Assembly: GCA_963576565.1 (NCBI GenBank)
Contig: OY755047.1
Span: forward strand, 34,625,851 to 34,689,850
Length of the DNA: 64,000 bases
Reading direction: 5' to 3'
DNA from: Aspidapion aeneum
Lineage: Eukaryota; Arthropoda; Insecta; Coleoptera; Brentidae
Positions 11,472 to 22,324 of the stretch are shown piece by piece (the first letter of the stretch is position 1; every line of letters starts with the position of its first letter). The notes under the pieces were generated by a model, which saw only the letters and a program-made list of their open reading frames with translations, was not told where the DNA came from and ran no database searches. A program made the translations under genes and the position numbers.

Positions 11472-13570
11472 TGGAACTTCATATTGTGCATCATAGCAAT
11501 TAAGGTCACAGAAGCCGAAAACAACCAAACCTACCTAGTAGAAGTCAGTGCCGGAGCATTTTGGAAGGCACTACCGCAAACTGTAGCATACGAAGCTACG
11601 ATTCCGATTACATATAAAATGGACTGGTCAGAAGAGATCATGACAGAACCAGAGTTACCAAGATATATCTGCGAGTCATATGGCGACAATTGTAACTTGG
11701 TATCACACACACATGAGTTAGGGAAGGCATTTAAAAAAGAATTCGATTTGTTAAACGGTAACTGGGGCGCATCTTCGATGAGGACACAAAAATCTAAACA
11801 AAATTTAAGGCCAAAAAGGGCACTAGGCTTCATCGGAGAAGCTCTAAATTGGTGTTGTGGGGTCGCGACCGAAGAAAAACTCGATATAATTTCTGAGGAT
11901 GACGAAACAGTAAAAAGGCAACTTAACACAATCAGTAAAGGGCTAGGCGAAACCCTTCACAGTATCGGGGAACAGTCAAAACATTTTTCCGATTACACTA
12001 CAAAAATTGGCGATACTTTTAAAGATACAGTAAAATAAAATTTATCGCCGCAAAAGTTTCAACTTTAAATAAAGAGGTTAAAGTAATCCTGAGGGATGAA
12101 GAAAGTTTTGCTAGCACGTCTCTGGTCAATTAGTATCAAAATTTAAGGCGAATAATATCTCTAACTCGCGCACTAAGAAAACAAATAATTATTGAATCAT
12201 GCAAAGCAAGAAAAATCCCTATTGAAATAGTCAATCCAGAGGTTCTACGAAAGGATTTAGATAATCTGGAAAAACAAATCTATTCGTCAAATCAAGGTTT
12301 GGCAATTTCAAAAGAAAAAATTTCAAAATTTTACGAACTTCCAATATGCGACTGCAGCATCACGGAAAATAAAATTTTTATTCACATTAAAATACCGATT
12401 ATACAACACAGACAAAAGTGGGACCTTTATGAACTGACCACCACACCCTTCGCATGGTTCAATCAAACATGTACAATACCACACCAGGCATTGTACATCG
12501 CTGTCTCAAAAAATAATTACGGAAAAGAAGAGATTAGACAAATTTCAGGTACAGGACTACATTTATGTAGACCTTATCACGACAAATTATGTTTTATTCC
12601 TAGGTTTTCTGCTGATAATATACAGGGACCAGAGTGCGCCAAAAAATTGTATCACGGCGCGTCTGTAGAAGAAATAAGTTCATACTGCCCGATGAATTGC
12701 CACTCGGGTAACTCGTTGATCATCTCAGAAATAAATGACATAACATACATACTTACACATCTGCAAGAAAAAACCTATCTCTCATGCGGTAGTGAAAAAA
12801 CCGAGCTAAAAAACGTTTATAACAAAAAAGGAGCTTTAAGAATTAAAATCCCATGCAATTGCCAGTTAGAGTCATCCGGAGAAATTATAATCCCACAAAA
12901 ATTCCCATGTAACAATAAAATCGAGACAGCGAGCATAGTTCACATTATACCTGCAGTTTGGTCAAATCTAAAATCATTTATTTTAAGACCAAAAATGCAA
13001 CACATGCAACCCACATATAAAGATATGCAAGAGTGCCTTAACTCAAATTGGACACTAAATATACCTCATTTAAATTTGACGTCATCAGAGACAACATTAA
13101 AACAAATTGAAAATTCAGTAGACACTATCATACCGCAAACATACGGTTTCAGCGATAAATACGGTATGGGAAGTCACGGAATTTTTCTGCTATGGAATTT
13201 TCTGCTCTCAGTGTCGACTGCATACCTATTTTTTCATCATCCGATTGTAAGTCTGGCAGCATCACCAGTTCAAGTTGCTAACGCACAAAATATTTTAAAC
13301 ACAACACAGATACACTACGAATAGGACATATTATTCGGTGTCACGTGCCTTGCCCTGCTTTTGTTTTTAACCTATGTAAGTATAAAACTTCTCAAAAAAC
13401 ATTCAAAAAAATCGGCGTCACTAAATTTAAAAGAAAATACACCCGAAATCGTAATCAACTACGGTCACACAAAGTTTCAAATCGAATTGAAAGGACAAAA
13501 AGATTTATTCTCCCTTCAAATCGGCGAAAAAGTTAATGCAAACATTGTCAATTGTGGCTCCGGCGAATAA
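11472..13570 (+). pseudogene. env glycoprotein (F-like fusion protein), broken
   Basis: Envelope protein remnant of the errantivirus type. The first frame (to 12038) starts with a hydrophobic WNFILCIIAI stretch resembling a signal peptide and contains the cleavage motif RPKR at 11808-11819. A hydrophobic fusion-peptide-like ALGFIGEALNWCCGV follows at once. A frameshift near 12030-12045 moves the sequence to another frame. That frame carries TAG at 12131-12133, then a long open stretch (12299-13324) with many cysteines and several N-x-S/T sites, and a hydrophobic segment GIFLLWNFLLSVSTAYLFF near 13174-13230. TAG at 13322-13324 interrupts it. The same frame continues to 13570 with a second hydrophobic segment (LFGVTCLALLLFLTYVSIKL) and a basic tail, probably membrane anchor and cytoplasmic end. 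At least one frameshift and two stops make this copy non-functional. Confidence 0.8.
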
Positions 13571-14527
13571 AAAATTCGTCGTATAATTAAATGCCGGTAT
13601 ATTTTATTTATACACGTGCTCAATGTAATTATAAAAACCGCATAGATTACATAACCGTATACTATGCCGGTAGTTTTGTATAATAAATAATTTTTATAAA
13701 TGTTTACGACCTGCACTGCGCGTCGTAGTCCGCAGATGGAAGAACTCATTTTTACCATGATATTTCATGTCAAAGTCTACGCGAAAAGATTATTGAAGAA
13801 ATATTATAGTAAATGATAGGAGCTAACCCATTTGCCGACAAGCTAATTGCCACATAGAAGAGATCGCCAAGTATAATTGTATATTATTACAATGTTAATT
13901 ATTTTTATGAATCACAGGAGTGAGATTGAGAGATGTAAGGGGAATAAATTATAATGAAGGGCGTATACCATAGAAAAAAAAATGTATGACATACATAATA
14001 TTTTAAACTTAGTTAAATAATTTCTATAATGTCTTAAAAGGTGCAAAACGCACACATTGTTTTGAATGTATAATAAAACAAATTGTGGAATGTATAAACA
14101 AAGGTGTATTAAATTAAACATATTTTTTCGAATGTTATCAAATGATATAAGTATAAGCAGGGTTGCCAGGGTATAAACAAATCTAAAATGAACCGAGAAC
14201 AATTAAATAATTTTTTCTCATTTTGTAATTTTTGTCTCTTTTCATTGTAAACATATGTAAATATATATTATGTCCTAACATCGTCTGTACATTAATTTTT
14301 TAGATCCACCTATTCTACTCGTTCCCAACATGAAGAAAGAAGACATGGAAGAACGATGACAACCTGACATAACCAAGACGTCACAAAAGGCCTAGCAAAG
14401 CGGCCAAAAAGATCAACCAAAGTAATGCAAAAGACGAAAAAGTGGTGAGCAGGGCCGATTAGCACTGGTGTACAGCAGACAAATCGCCATAGAGCCAACC
14501 CACCAAGTAGTCAACCCAGACAGAGCT
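13571..14527 (+). other. Long region downstream of env, no certain gene
   Basis: AT-rich to about 14290. Then the composition changes to Lys/Arg/Gln-codon-rich sequence following a second acceptor-like ATTAATTTTTTAG at 14291-14303. Short frames such as 14379-14462 (RHKRPSKAAKK...) are basic but closed. I cannot support a functional gene. Confidence 0.45.
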
Positions 14528-14767
14528 AACAGCCGATACCACAAGGCAACAGCCGATAGCACAAGGCAACAGCCGATACCACAAGGCAACAGCCGATAAC
14601 ACAAGGCAACAGCCGATACCACAAGGCAACAGCCGATAACACAAGGCAACAGCCGATACCACAAGGCAACAGCCGATAACACAAGGCAACAGCCGATACC
14701 ACAAGGCAACAGCCGATAGCACAAGGCAACAGCCGATACTACAAGGCAACAGTCGATACCACAAGGC
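14528..14767 (+). repeat. Tandem array of twelve 20-bp units
   Basis: Head-to-tail copies of AACAGCCGATACCACAAGGC, exactly 240 bp. Position 13 of the unit alternates between C and A/G in most units (GATACC versus GATAAC/GATAGC), suggesting a 40-bp higher-order unit. Because 20 is not a multiple of 3, each + frame cycles through all phases, and each meets at least one stop within the array. Confidence 0.95.
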
Positions 14768-15199
14768 AAGAAAGCTACCCAGAGCGCAGCATGAAAAAAC
14801 CGGGGGGAGCCAACTCTAAACCCCCGCCAGTCGTGCCGCCAAATCAAACACTACGAACAGAAAAAAGGACCTACCATCCAGGTCTTCCTGAGGGAATGGA
14901 CCGCACAAGTCAAAACGAGATAAGGACAGTTGGCAACAAAGCGAGATCTGAACATTTTCAAGGCAGCGTGCAAGACCCACAAATTCGTCACGGCAACACT
15001 GCGGTTGATACTTCTTTATAAACCTACATTGGACTAGGTTGCGTCACCTGAAGAATGCAAAACAATCGGAACGAGTAGATGGGAATGGATAGACAATTAT
15101 TTTAGTTAATTAGTTTTATAATTTATTAGGTACAGACGACTGTTATATTTTTTTTGTGAAAAATAGTTTAGTAGACAATCTGTGGGGACAGATTTTTTT
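14768..15199 (+). other. Post-array region before the polypurine tract
   Basis: A 76-codon frame (14791-15021, starting MKKPGGANSKPPPVVPP) is continuous with the repeat frame upstream. It matches no family I know and may be chance. The remainder is AT-rich. Confidence 0.35.
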
Positions 15200-15215
15200 A
15201 AAAGCAAGGGGGATG
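15200..15215 (+). promoter_or_regulatory. polypurine tract of the env-bearing element
   Basis: AAAAGCAAGGGGGATG directly abuts the TG of the 3' LTR. This is the expected priming site for plus-strand DNA synthesis. Confidence 0.75.
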
Positions 15216-15688
15216 TGTCAGGATAGAAAATAATGTCCTATTAAGTGAATGACACAAGTTACGTTTATAAGCAAGTGCACATTAACCCTAAACATTCTAA
15301 GGAAATGAACTTCTGTATATAGTTCAAATTGTATTAAAAGTAATAAATTGTATACAGATTTATTATAAACAACGTGGCTAATGGGATTTCGATGATGTTT
15401 ATACAGGAAACAAAACACATCTCGATATCCTATCAATGGCAAACGGTTTGTAATAAAAGCATCTCCAAAAGAGTTTAGCAGTTAGTTGTACGCTGAGAAC
15501 CTAACGCCCAGGCTTAGTTAATAGTGAACAAGTAGTAAGTTAGTCAAGTATAAGAAGTTAAGCCTATAAAAGAAGATTTGTAGACAAGATGTATTTAAGT
15601 ACAATGTAAGTAGTAAATATAAGTATTATAATAAAACCATTACACCTAACTTAAACTGTGTTCGTCACGATAAAACCCCCTCGTGTCA
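15216..15688 (+). repeat. 3' LTR of the env-bearing element
   Basis: 473 bp, nearly identical to 4207-4679, and followed by the ATAT duplicate at 15689-15692. Confidence 0.93.
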
Positions 15689-16213
15689 ATATTAACATCC
15701 AAAAATCGGAAAAGATTGCCCTTTCGTTGAACATTTACTTGATCAGCCTCGTTTTCTATTAATCCTGTAATGCATATGTTTTTGTCCAATTTTCTGTTAT
15801 CCCGAATATTGCGGATGTTTTTGAGCTGATCCATTTCTTGTCTTAATATCTTGTTTTCTAATGAAACTTCATTTACCATATCCGTCAAAACTTTGGTTCT
15901 TTTTTTTTCATCTTCATACATCTGACTTAGAAATTCGACGGTTTTTTTGAGTTCTCGCATTACCCTGCAACTCTTTAATCATGTCTTTTAACTCCGAGTC
16001 AACAGCTGTACTTCCCGTTGATTGTTGTTGAGACAACAAAAGCGATCTGGGTTGTTGAGATCTTGTTAAGTCGATTTCAATGTCATTTTCGCATAGCCGG
16101 CACCTCCAAGGAGTTTTATTCTCTATCATCAGTCTTGCGTCAACTTCATCTATTTTTCCACATTTAAGGTGCATGTCTTGGGGTTTGCCATGATTCAACA
16201 GCACTGCAATCAC
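15689..16213 (-). pseudogene. LINE ORF1, N-terminal part (zinc finger and coiled coil)
   Basis: Upstream half of the interrupted LINE ORF1 on the - strand. The piece 15914-16213 has a Cys/His motif (HLKCGK ... WRCRLC) like the second half of a PHD-type zinc finger, common at the start of insect LINE ORF1 proteins. The first Cys pair is missing, so the 5' end is probably truncated. The downstream piece (to 15689) is rich in Lys/Glu/Leu heptads (coiled coil) and contains NICITGLIENE. One frameshift lies near 15914-15960 where the two pieces overlap. The sequence before the finger, at about 16210, ends in a TTTTGTGATTGCAG string, so a splice acceptor is an alternative reading of that boundary. 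Confidence 0.65.
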
Positions 16214-17351
16214 AAAATTAAAAGTACTTGCTTTACTGGCCTATGTATAATTTATATGCGCCTTTCGTTAAAAAACAAGCTTAGTTTATTTTTAGCAATA
16301 CAATGAAAACGTGAGATAAGGTATTTTTTCACTTGTTTTAAGCCGAAAAATCACTACACAACAAAGTTTAAACGTGTTGTAATATTTACAAAACAATTAC
16401 CACTTTTTATTCATTCATTAATCGACTAAAATTACCGAAAATGTCGGAGCACTAATTTTTGCTTTCTTTACTTGACCATAGGCCAGTCACACATCTCAAC
16501 TTAATGGCAATAGAATGTCAGATGAACGTCATAAATATATATATATATATATATTATATGTCAAAAAGCCTATGTAATCAGTGAACCAAATTCGATTAGT
16601 TTACAAACTTGCTTTTTCTTACCATATGTCAATTTTTGTTTGATTTGGTTAAATCAGGGCTATCATAACGGACGGGCCACGATCCTCCATTTTGTTGACG
16701 TCACATCCGGGGCTGATATTTTTTTGATAGTTGCGTCACGACATAGCTGATTGTCTTTAAAATATTGAAGTTGGAATGACGGTTTATGAATATTCGTTTT
16801 TTTTAAATAAAGCCGGTTTTAAGATTGTTTTTACTATATTCTTGCAGAACAATTTTTTTAAAATGTATAGTAATCCTTAATTTTTCAGAGCCGCTTCAAT
16901 TGCTCACACTAAAATTAAAATCAAAACAGAAGCGAATGTGACAAACACAGATGACAAAGTCAAATACATGTCAAATATAACATTTGGCATGCGGCACATG
17001 GCGGGTAATTTGAATTCAAAATAATGAATGCTAAATTTTGAAGATTTTAACCTTTTAATCATTTTGCATCCTTACAATAGTTTGGTGGAATATGGGGATG
17101 GTGTCTGAGAATATTTCGCTGCAATTTCGCCGAAATCTGTAGTGCCATTTTGAAAAAAAAACGTCTGACCTCCCATAAGACCCAATGTAAAAGTCAGCCC
17201 CCGGAGAACACCTGATTTTTTCAGGGTCGTGGCCTCTGTTTTTGTGTTGGCCTTGGTTAAATAAGTAAGTCAAAGGTCTAGTCGGTAGATTGCAGCTAGA
17301 TAAGTTTGATTCCAGAGATATAAATAAAAAAGCAAAAAATAGACCAATATT
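16214..17351. other. No gene; short (AT)n tract inside
   Basis: AT-rich sequence with a simple (AT)n run at about 16533-16556. I found no ORF or inverted-repeat structure that I can defend here. Confidence 0.45.
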
Positions 17352-17628
17352 GGAATAAAGCCAGGCTATAATAGTGCCAGGCTATAATAGTGCCAGACAG
17401 TATCTTGACACTTTTATATTGAAAGATCAACGGTGATCTTTCAATATACGGCCTTTGTCTACTATTCGAACCTAAATAAATACTGACTTTCTTTCATAGA
17501 GGAAAATAAACGACTTAGTCTTAAATTCCACTTTGGTATGTCAATTTTAAAAGACCAACTGTCAGTTTTTAATGTGGAACTGTTAGAATACTGCCTAACA
17601 GTTTTACAGCCTGGCTTTATTTTAATAA
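17352..17628. mobile_element. MITE family A, copy 1
   Basis: Inverted ends AATAAAGCCAGGCT... and ...AGCCTGGCTTTATT. The interior has a short hairpin (TTGAAAGATCA...TGATCTTTCAA) near 17422-17446 and the phrase CTTTGGTATGTCAATTTT shared with the copy at 31770-32038. A further copy lies at 19821-20041. No ORF. Confidence 0.75.
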
Positions 17629-17756
17629 ATCCGTAAAATTAGTATAGGTAAATAATTTTCTTCATTTGATAAGAGTATGAAATTTGCTGTACATGCTTTA
17701 AAGAATTAAAAAACTTTTATATAAAAAAACACTCAACTGCTAACTCTACTACATAA

Positions 17757-18032
17757 TAGTCGCAGTTGGGTAGAAAATTGATAGATATACCTATAATGTA
17801 CGACTTGCTTCAACTTTTAGTTTTGATACCAAAAGCGCACTTACGAAATTATACAGTTTTGTATTTTAGTGGGAAATAATAAGGATACTGTTGTTCTGGT
17901 AAATATTACCAAAACAACAGTGTCCTTATTCCGACTAAATCTACATGTAGTTGTATTGCAAGATAGTGATAATTTTACCAAATTTTCCGTCAGGTTGTTG
18001 GGTTATCTTAATTTTGTACCCAACTGCGACTA
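17757..18032. mobile_element. MITE with TAGTCGCAGTTGGGTA ends
   Basis: Inverted repeats TAGTCGCAGTTGGGTA (17757 onward) and its complement ending at 18032. A central near-perfect hairpin of about 50 bp (17878-17930, AATAAGGA... TCCTTATT) makes the middle strongly self-complementary. A similar GCAGTTGGGTA string recurs near 19493. No coding capacity. Confidence 0.7.
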
Positions 18033-18647
18033 GTAGGTACAAGTAGATTTAGCAGTGGGCTGTTTTTATTTATTTATTTATTTTTTTATTTCCAACTTTT
18101 GGGTTTAATTCTTAATCAGACATTCATTTAACTAAATCGAGGTTCTTAATTATTACCTAAATCAGGCATATGTGTCAAACATTAAACTATGCCCAAAGGG
18201 TAGATATGTGCGTTTCTACAAACATTAAGTCATGGTGGATGAGGGGTGAGGAAGGGGGAAACTAGTAAAATATTGTTGAAAAAAATCTTAAACCGTGTGT
18301 AGAAAGAAGTTTTGAAATCGCTCTATATTTGTGAAAGTTATAGCTTCAACTATTACTAATAAGGCGGGAGCGGGGAGGAGAAAGGGAAAGGGAGGGGGAA
18401 CTAGTAAAATGGCGTTGGAAAAAAATCCTAGTGCAGTGCGTGTGCAGAAAGAATTTTTAAAATCGCTCTATATTTGATAAAATTAGGCGAAAATGGTTTT
18501 TGAAGAGGGTGGGGCAAATGACTGGAGGTGAGATGGGTGGGAGCATGGAGGACTACAAAGGAATTACAGGAAATTAGAGGACATTTGCAATAAATGATCA
18601 AAGGAACTTCATTAAAATTGCCTGCAATTTAGGTAATTTGTATGCCT
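18033..18647. other. No gene; purine-rich low-complexity sequence
   Basis: Contains two GGGAGGGGG-like purine blocks (18240-18270 and 18365-18410), each followed by a related 'ACTAGTAAAAT' phrase, a diverged local duplication. No ORF of interest. Confidence 0.4.
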
Positions 18648-19281
18648 AAAGGCCGCTTGACATGGTGCATGACAATAAAATTTGCAGGCAAATGCATGAA
18701 ATTTTGACCAGGTGCATGCGCAGTACAAACCCAGCTGATTGTTGCAGGCAATCCATTTTTATCGGTCCGGTGCCATTTTTTTGCATGCAAACTGTACTTG
18801 CATGCAAACTGGGGAATTTTTACCTAGATTCTGGGGAATCAATGCATGGCCATGCACAATGTCAAACAAAAAGAAGATTTTTAGCAGGCAACAATTTGAC
18901 CGAAATTTTTTGCTTACAAATATTTGCAGCGCGTCATGCAGCGCGTCATGCACCAAATCAAGCGGCCTTTAAGGCCTTTAAGGCCGCTTGACATGGTGCA
19001 TGACAATAAAATTTGCAGGCATGAAGTTTTGCCCAGGTGCATGCGCAGTACAAATCCAGCTGATTGTTGCAGGCAATCCATTTTTATCGGTCCGGTGCCA
19101 TTTTTTTGCATGCAAACTGTACTTGCATGCAAACTGGGGAATTTTTACCTAGATTCTGGGGAATCCATGCATGGCCATGCACAATGTCAAACGAAGAAGA
19201 TTTTTTGCAGGCAACTATTTGACCAAAATTTTTTGCTTGCAAATATTTTCAGCGCGTCATGCACCATGTCAAGCGGCCTTT
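18648..19281. mobile_element. Tandem pair of TGCATG-rich inverted-repeat elements
   Basis: Two adjacent copies (18648-18970 and about 18978-19281). Each begins AAGGCCGCTTGACATGGTGC and ends with the complement GTCAAGCGGCCTT. They share most of their sequence; the first has an extra 'gcgcgtcatgca' repeat near its end. TGCATG/GCATGC words occur many times in each copy. Predicted frames here are short and not protein-like. Confidence 0.75.
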
Positions 19282-19820
19282 AAAGCCTACATCATGTGAC
19301 AAAATGACGTTTGACGACCGCCATGTTAATTCATGTTTAAAAAAATATAGCCTATATCACCTTCGGGATCAGCAACAATTCAACGTGAAAATCGGTTTAG
19401 CTGTTTAGTCCGTAGCGCGAAACAAAGATACATATTTACATACATACACATACATATCCCAAGCGAAAAATATTACCCTTCCTTTCGCTGTGCTGCAGTT
19501 GGGTAAAAATAGTAGCATTTTAGACTTATATAATTATAATATAACTAGACGCTGCAAGCTGATCACCTATGCGTAAAATTATAGCTTACATATTCGGCTG
19601 CAAATTCCCATAATTAAACTGTAAAAATTGCCAATAATAATAGTCGTTAAGTATCCGTAGAATCGACAAATTTTTAATGTTGCGTGCTATTTAGATTTAA
19701 TTTTAACTCTTTCTACACAAAGAATAATGAAACTTCAAAAAAATAGTTTGGTTAAGGGAGACATATATTTTATTGATAAATTCGCATTCGACGGTTTGCT
19801 TGGCCTCTTACGTCATTAGA
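19282..19820. other. No gene; remnant of a dispersed repeat
   Basis: The phrase AAAATCGGTTTAGCTGTTTA followed by ACATACATACAC at 19395-19455 recurs in other repeats of this window (near 38020 and, inverted, near 38450), marking a dispersed repeat remnant. Confidence 0.45.
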
Positions 19821-20041
19821 GAATTATTGAAATACAGTCGGGCTATAATTGTGCCAGGCACTAGTTTGACACATTCACATTGAAAACAGACAGTTGATAC
19901 TTCAAAGTTGACATACCAAAGTCGAATTTAAAACATATAGTAAACAAAGGCCGTGTGTTGAAAGATCACAGCTGATATTACAATGTGAAGGTGTCAAAAT
20001 TGTGCCTGGTACTATTATAGCCTAGCTTTATTTCATAATTC
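19821..20041. mobile_element. MITE family A, copy 2
   Basis: Inverted ends GAATTATTGAAATACAGTCG and ...ATTTCATAATTC. Inner repeats GGCTATAATTGTGCCAGGC and the complementary GCCTGGTACTATTATAGCC match copies at 17352 and 31770. Confidence 0.7.
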
Positions 20042-20410
20042 TGTATTGTACTATTGAATTTTAGCGTAGCTAGGTTCTAACTAACTAATTGTCGTAAATT
20101 TGTCGTGAAAGAAAAAAATTGTCGCGTCATCCGTTCTCCCGGAAACGGGCAGTGAGCAATTTTGAGATTTGTCAAGCATATTTCAGTGATCTTTAAGCTC
20201 TTCCACAAAACTTGCGATGATTGCAAGGTCCTTTAGAAATGGGCGTTTCCTATCAAAAGTGTCCAATTTGGACCAACCTGTACATAAGTAGAGAGAAACC
20301 TGTTGAATTTTTTTAAACATTTCGCTTATATCACATATATACATATATCAATTGGACGGGCGGATGGTGGCGATCGATATTTCATCACTTAAGCCTATTG
20401 TATGCGTGCC
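20042..20410. other. No gene seen
   Basis: AT-rich sequence between two MITEs, without recognisable ORF or repeat. Confidence 0.4.
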
Positions 20411-20418
20411 CACCCTGA

Positions 20419-20809
20419 TAGGGTATCCAAGTCCCGGGACCAAATATGTTTTCGGGACTTCGAGACCAAATGTCAGGTGCCGGGACTAGTCTCGGCACTG
20501 GTCTCGAAACTAAAATAAAAGTAATTAAATTAATTTAACACAGAACAGAATACAGGTTTATTGATATTGGTAAATGGCTAACAAAAAACAAATTGACAAA
20601 CGTAGCAAATAAAAAGGTAAGTATAGGGAAACATTACTTTTGGCCAAAGTGAAATTTAAGTGTCACGCTTATTATGCATGTGTATGGTATAATTTAGCGG
20701 TTTCGGGACCAAGTTGAGGTCCCGGGACCTTCACTGAGTCCCGGGACCACTTTTTTTAGGAAAACTCCCGGGACCGGCCCGGGACCAAGTCCCGGTACTG
20801 GATACCCTA
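20419..20809. mobile_element. hAT-type MITE with perfect 8-bp duplication
   Basis: The terminal inverted repeat begins TAGGGTATCC on both sides, and the element is flanked by CACCCTGA at 20411-20418 and 20810-20817. Eight-bp duplications with TAGGG/CAGGG ends are the hAT hallmark. The interior is made of repeated GTCCCGGGACC words and has no ORF. Confidence 0.9.
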
Positions 20810-20817
20810 CACCCTGA

Positions 20818-21656
20818 TTAAAAAAACGCATCATGTGACGGGACATGGATTTGCACCGGTTTTAAATGCAGCGCTTTTGGAATCAAAATGGGCACGCCTA
20901 GGTGGAAACCGAGTATTAGGCATCCAATAGTTGCATTTAATAAAGCGAGCTTGGAGCTATAAATTTCCGCAAAAAAACGAAAAATGGGAAAACTGGACAT
21001 AGAATAGTTGTACATAAAGGCAAATATTTGTTAACAATGTATCATGCCCGTGGCAACCAAACAAATAACCTTCTTTTACCAAAAGGTAAAAGTCACTGTC
21101 AAGTCATTCTCACATTTATAGGGTACTGAAACTCAAAGCTTATTAATTATTATCTCATAAAAAAATTATTTCCTCCACTTGTTGGGTAAAACATTGTATG
21201 CCACTCCTATGTTATGTTTCCTAATTTTTAACATAACTCACTCGTACGATAAAAAAAAACTATTCTTTGTGCGCCACTGTAAGGATGTAGCAATTATTGA
21301 AACAATAAATCACGAATTCCCATAAATGTATTAAAAAAATTGTCGTTATTAAACTATTACATTGGCAGGTTTTTGCAAAAACACTAACACAATGACTTTT
21401 ACTTTGAGTAAAGTAAGTTACGCATGACAATGTATTTGGTGCTATGTTATTTAATTTAAAAAAATATTTGTTAATAATATTATGTTGTGCCTACAGTTTA
21501 TTTAAATTTGGTAAGAACTTGAATTTATTTGTTTTCTCGCAATTTTTTATATTTTTTAAAGCAAAATGTTTTTGCTGAAGAGTTTTTACCACCTTATCAT
21601 AACCTGCGACTATGTTACGCATGCATTGTTCAATTCTAACAGTTGCTTCTTTTAAG
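20818..21656. other. No gene seen
   Basis: AT-rich sequence without supported features; the short ORFs present have no family resemblance. Confidence 0.4.
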
Positions 21657-21821
21657 GGCCTATCCCTAAATTACGTAACGCTCTAGGGGGGGAGGGGTGG
21701 TTTGGACTTGCGTCACACTCAATGTTTTTTTAATGGGTTTTTTTTTTTGAAAATGCGTTACGAGGGGGGAGGGGGGTCAAAAATTCTGAATTTTTGCGTT
21801 ACGTAATTTAAGGACGTTCCC
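21657..21821. mobile_element. Short MITE with ACGTAACGC inverted ends
   Basis: Imperfect inverted repeats: GGGCCTATCCCTAAATTACG at the left and, complemented, GGGAACGTCCTTAAATTACG at the right, both running on into TAACGC. Purine-rich GGGGGGAGGGG blocks lie just inside each end. No ORF. Confidence 0.65.
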
Positions 21822-22011
21822 GAACAAGGTATCATAACTAGTGTGGCCTGGATTTGGAAAAATAGTGACTGTAATATAAATAAAACTCTTTTCGATGTCT
21901 TTTTAAAAAATATTTTAAACCCATTCTTTTCGGTTTTTGCCCGAAAATCCTTTAGTATTTATTAGTTCATTGTAATAAAAATATTTCTGTATAGTATAAA
22001 GGCAGGCCTAT

Positions 22012-22285
22012 TGTACCCCGTAGGATAGTTGTGGAAGATTTTTTAAAAATTACTCTTGATTGATTGGTAATAGATCACACAATTTTAGGTCACCGGGAGT
22101 TTGCCTATAATTTAAGTAGAAGGGTGTGACGTCATAGATCCAAGATGGCGACTTTTTTCATGTTTTTCGCAATCTTGAAATTATGACGTCACACAGGCGC
22201 TCCTACTCAACCCGCCGACTTAAAATTGAGTAATCCCTAACCAATCGATTTGGGGTAGTCTAAAACTTTCTTCCTCAATTTTTTT
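22012..22285. mobile_element. MITE family B, copy 1
   Basis: Diverged inverted halves: GATTGATTGGTAATAGATCA on the left pairs loosely with TAACCAATCGATTTGGGGTA on the right. The left 100 bp recurs inverted at about 27228-27330 (TTGTGTGATCTATTACTAAT, CCACAACTATCC). The centre holds AAGATGGCGAC flanked by GTGACGTCAT and ATGACGTCAC. Confidence 0.6.
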
Positions 22286-22324
22286 AGGTAAAAAAATCAC
22301 TATTTTTTGGTATTTAAAAAAAAT

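Larger units (their letters stand above)
4207..15688 (+). mobile_element. env-bearing Ty3/gypsy LTR retrotransposon (insect errantivirus-like)
   Basis: Complete LTR element of 11482 bp. It has two 473-bp LTRs beginning TGTCAGG and ending TG(A/T)CA, a flanking 4-bp duplication ATAT (4203-4206 and 15689-15692), gag, pol in the -1 frame, env, and a polypurine tract before the 3' LTR. I count about two LTR differences (near 4531 versus 15538, and in the last four bases), implying a recent insertion. Yet gag, pol and env all carry stops or frameshifts, so this copy was probably mobilised with help or decayed quickly. It sits inside ORF1 of the older LINE. The order PR-RT-RNaseH-IN-env is that of Ty3/gypsy errantiviruses; exact family membership was not tested. 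Confidence 0.92.

Noticed and set aside
14528..14767. CRISPR-like array
   Set aside because: Units are contiguous 20-bp head-to-tail copies with no unique spacers, inside a eukaryotic retrotransposon.
14413..14847. Antisense frames of 67-144 codons over the 20-bp array (Leu/Cys-rich repeats)
   Set aside because: They exist only because the tandem array has no stops on that strand; the peptide is a translation of the repeat, and all three frames look alike.
18662..19283. His/Cys/Met-rich frames on both strands
   Set aside because: Products of the TGCATG-dense MITE pair; the same peptide appears twice because the element is duplicated.
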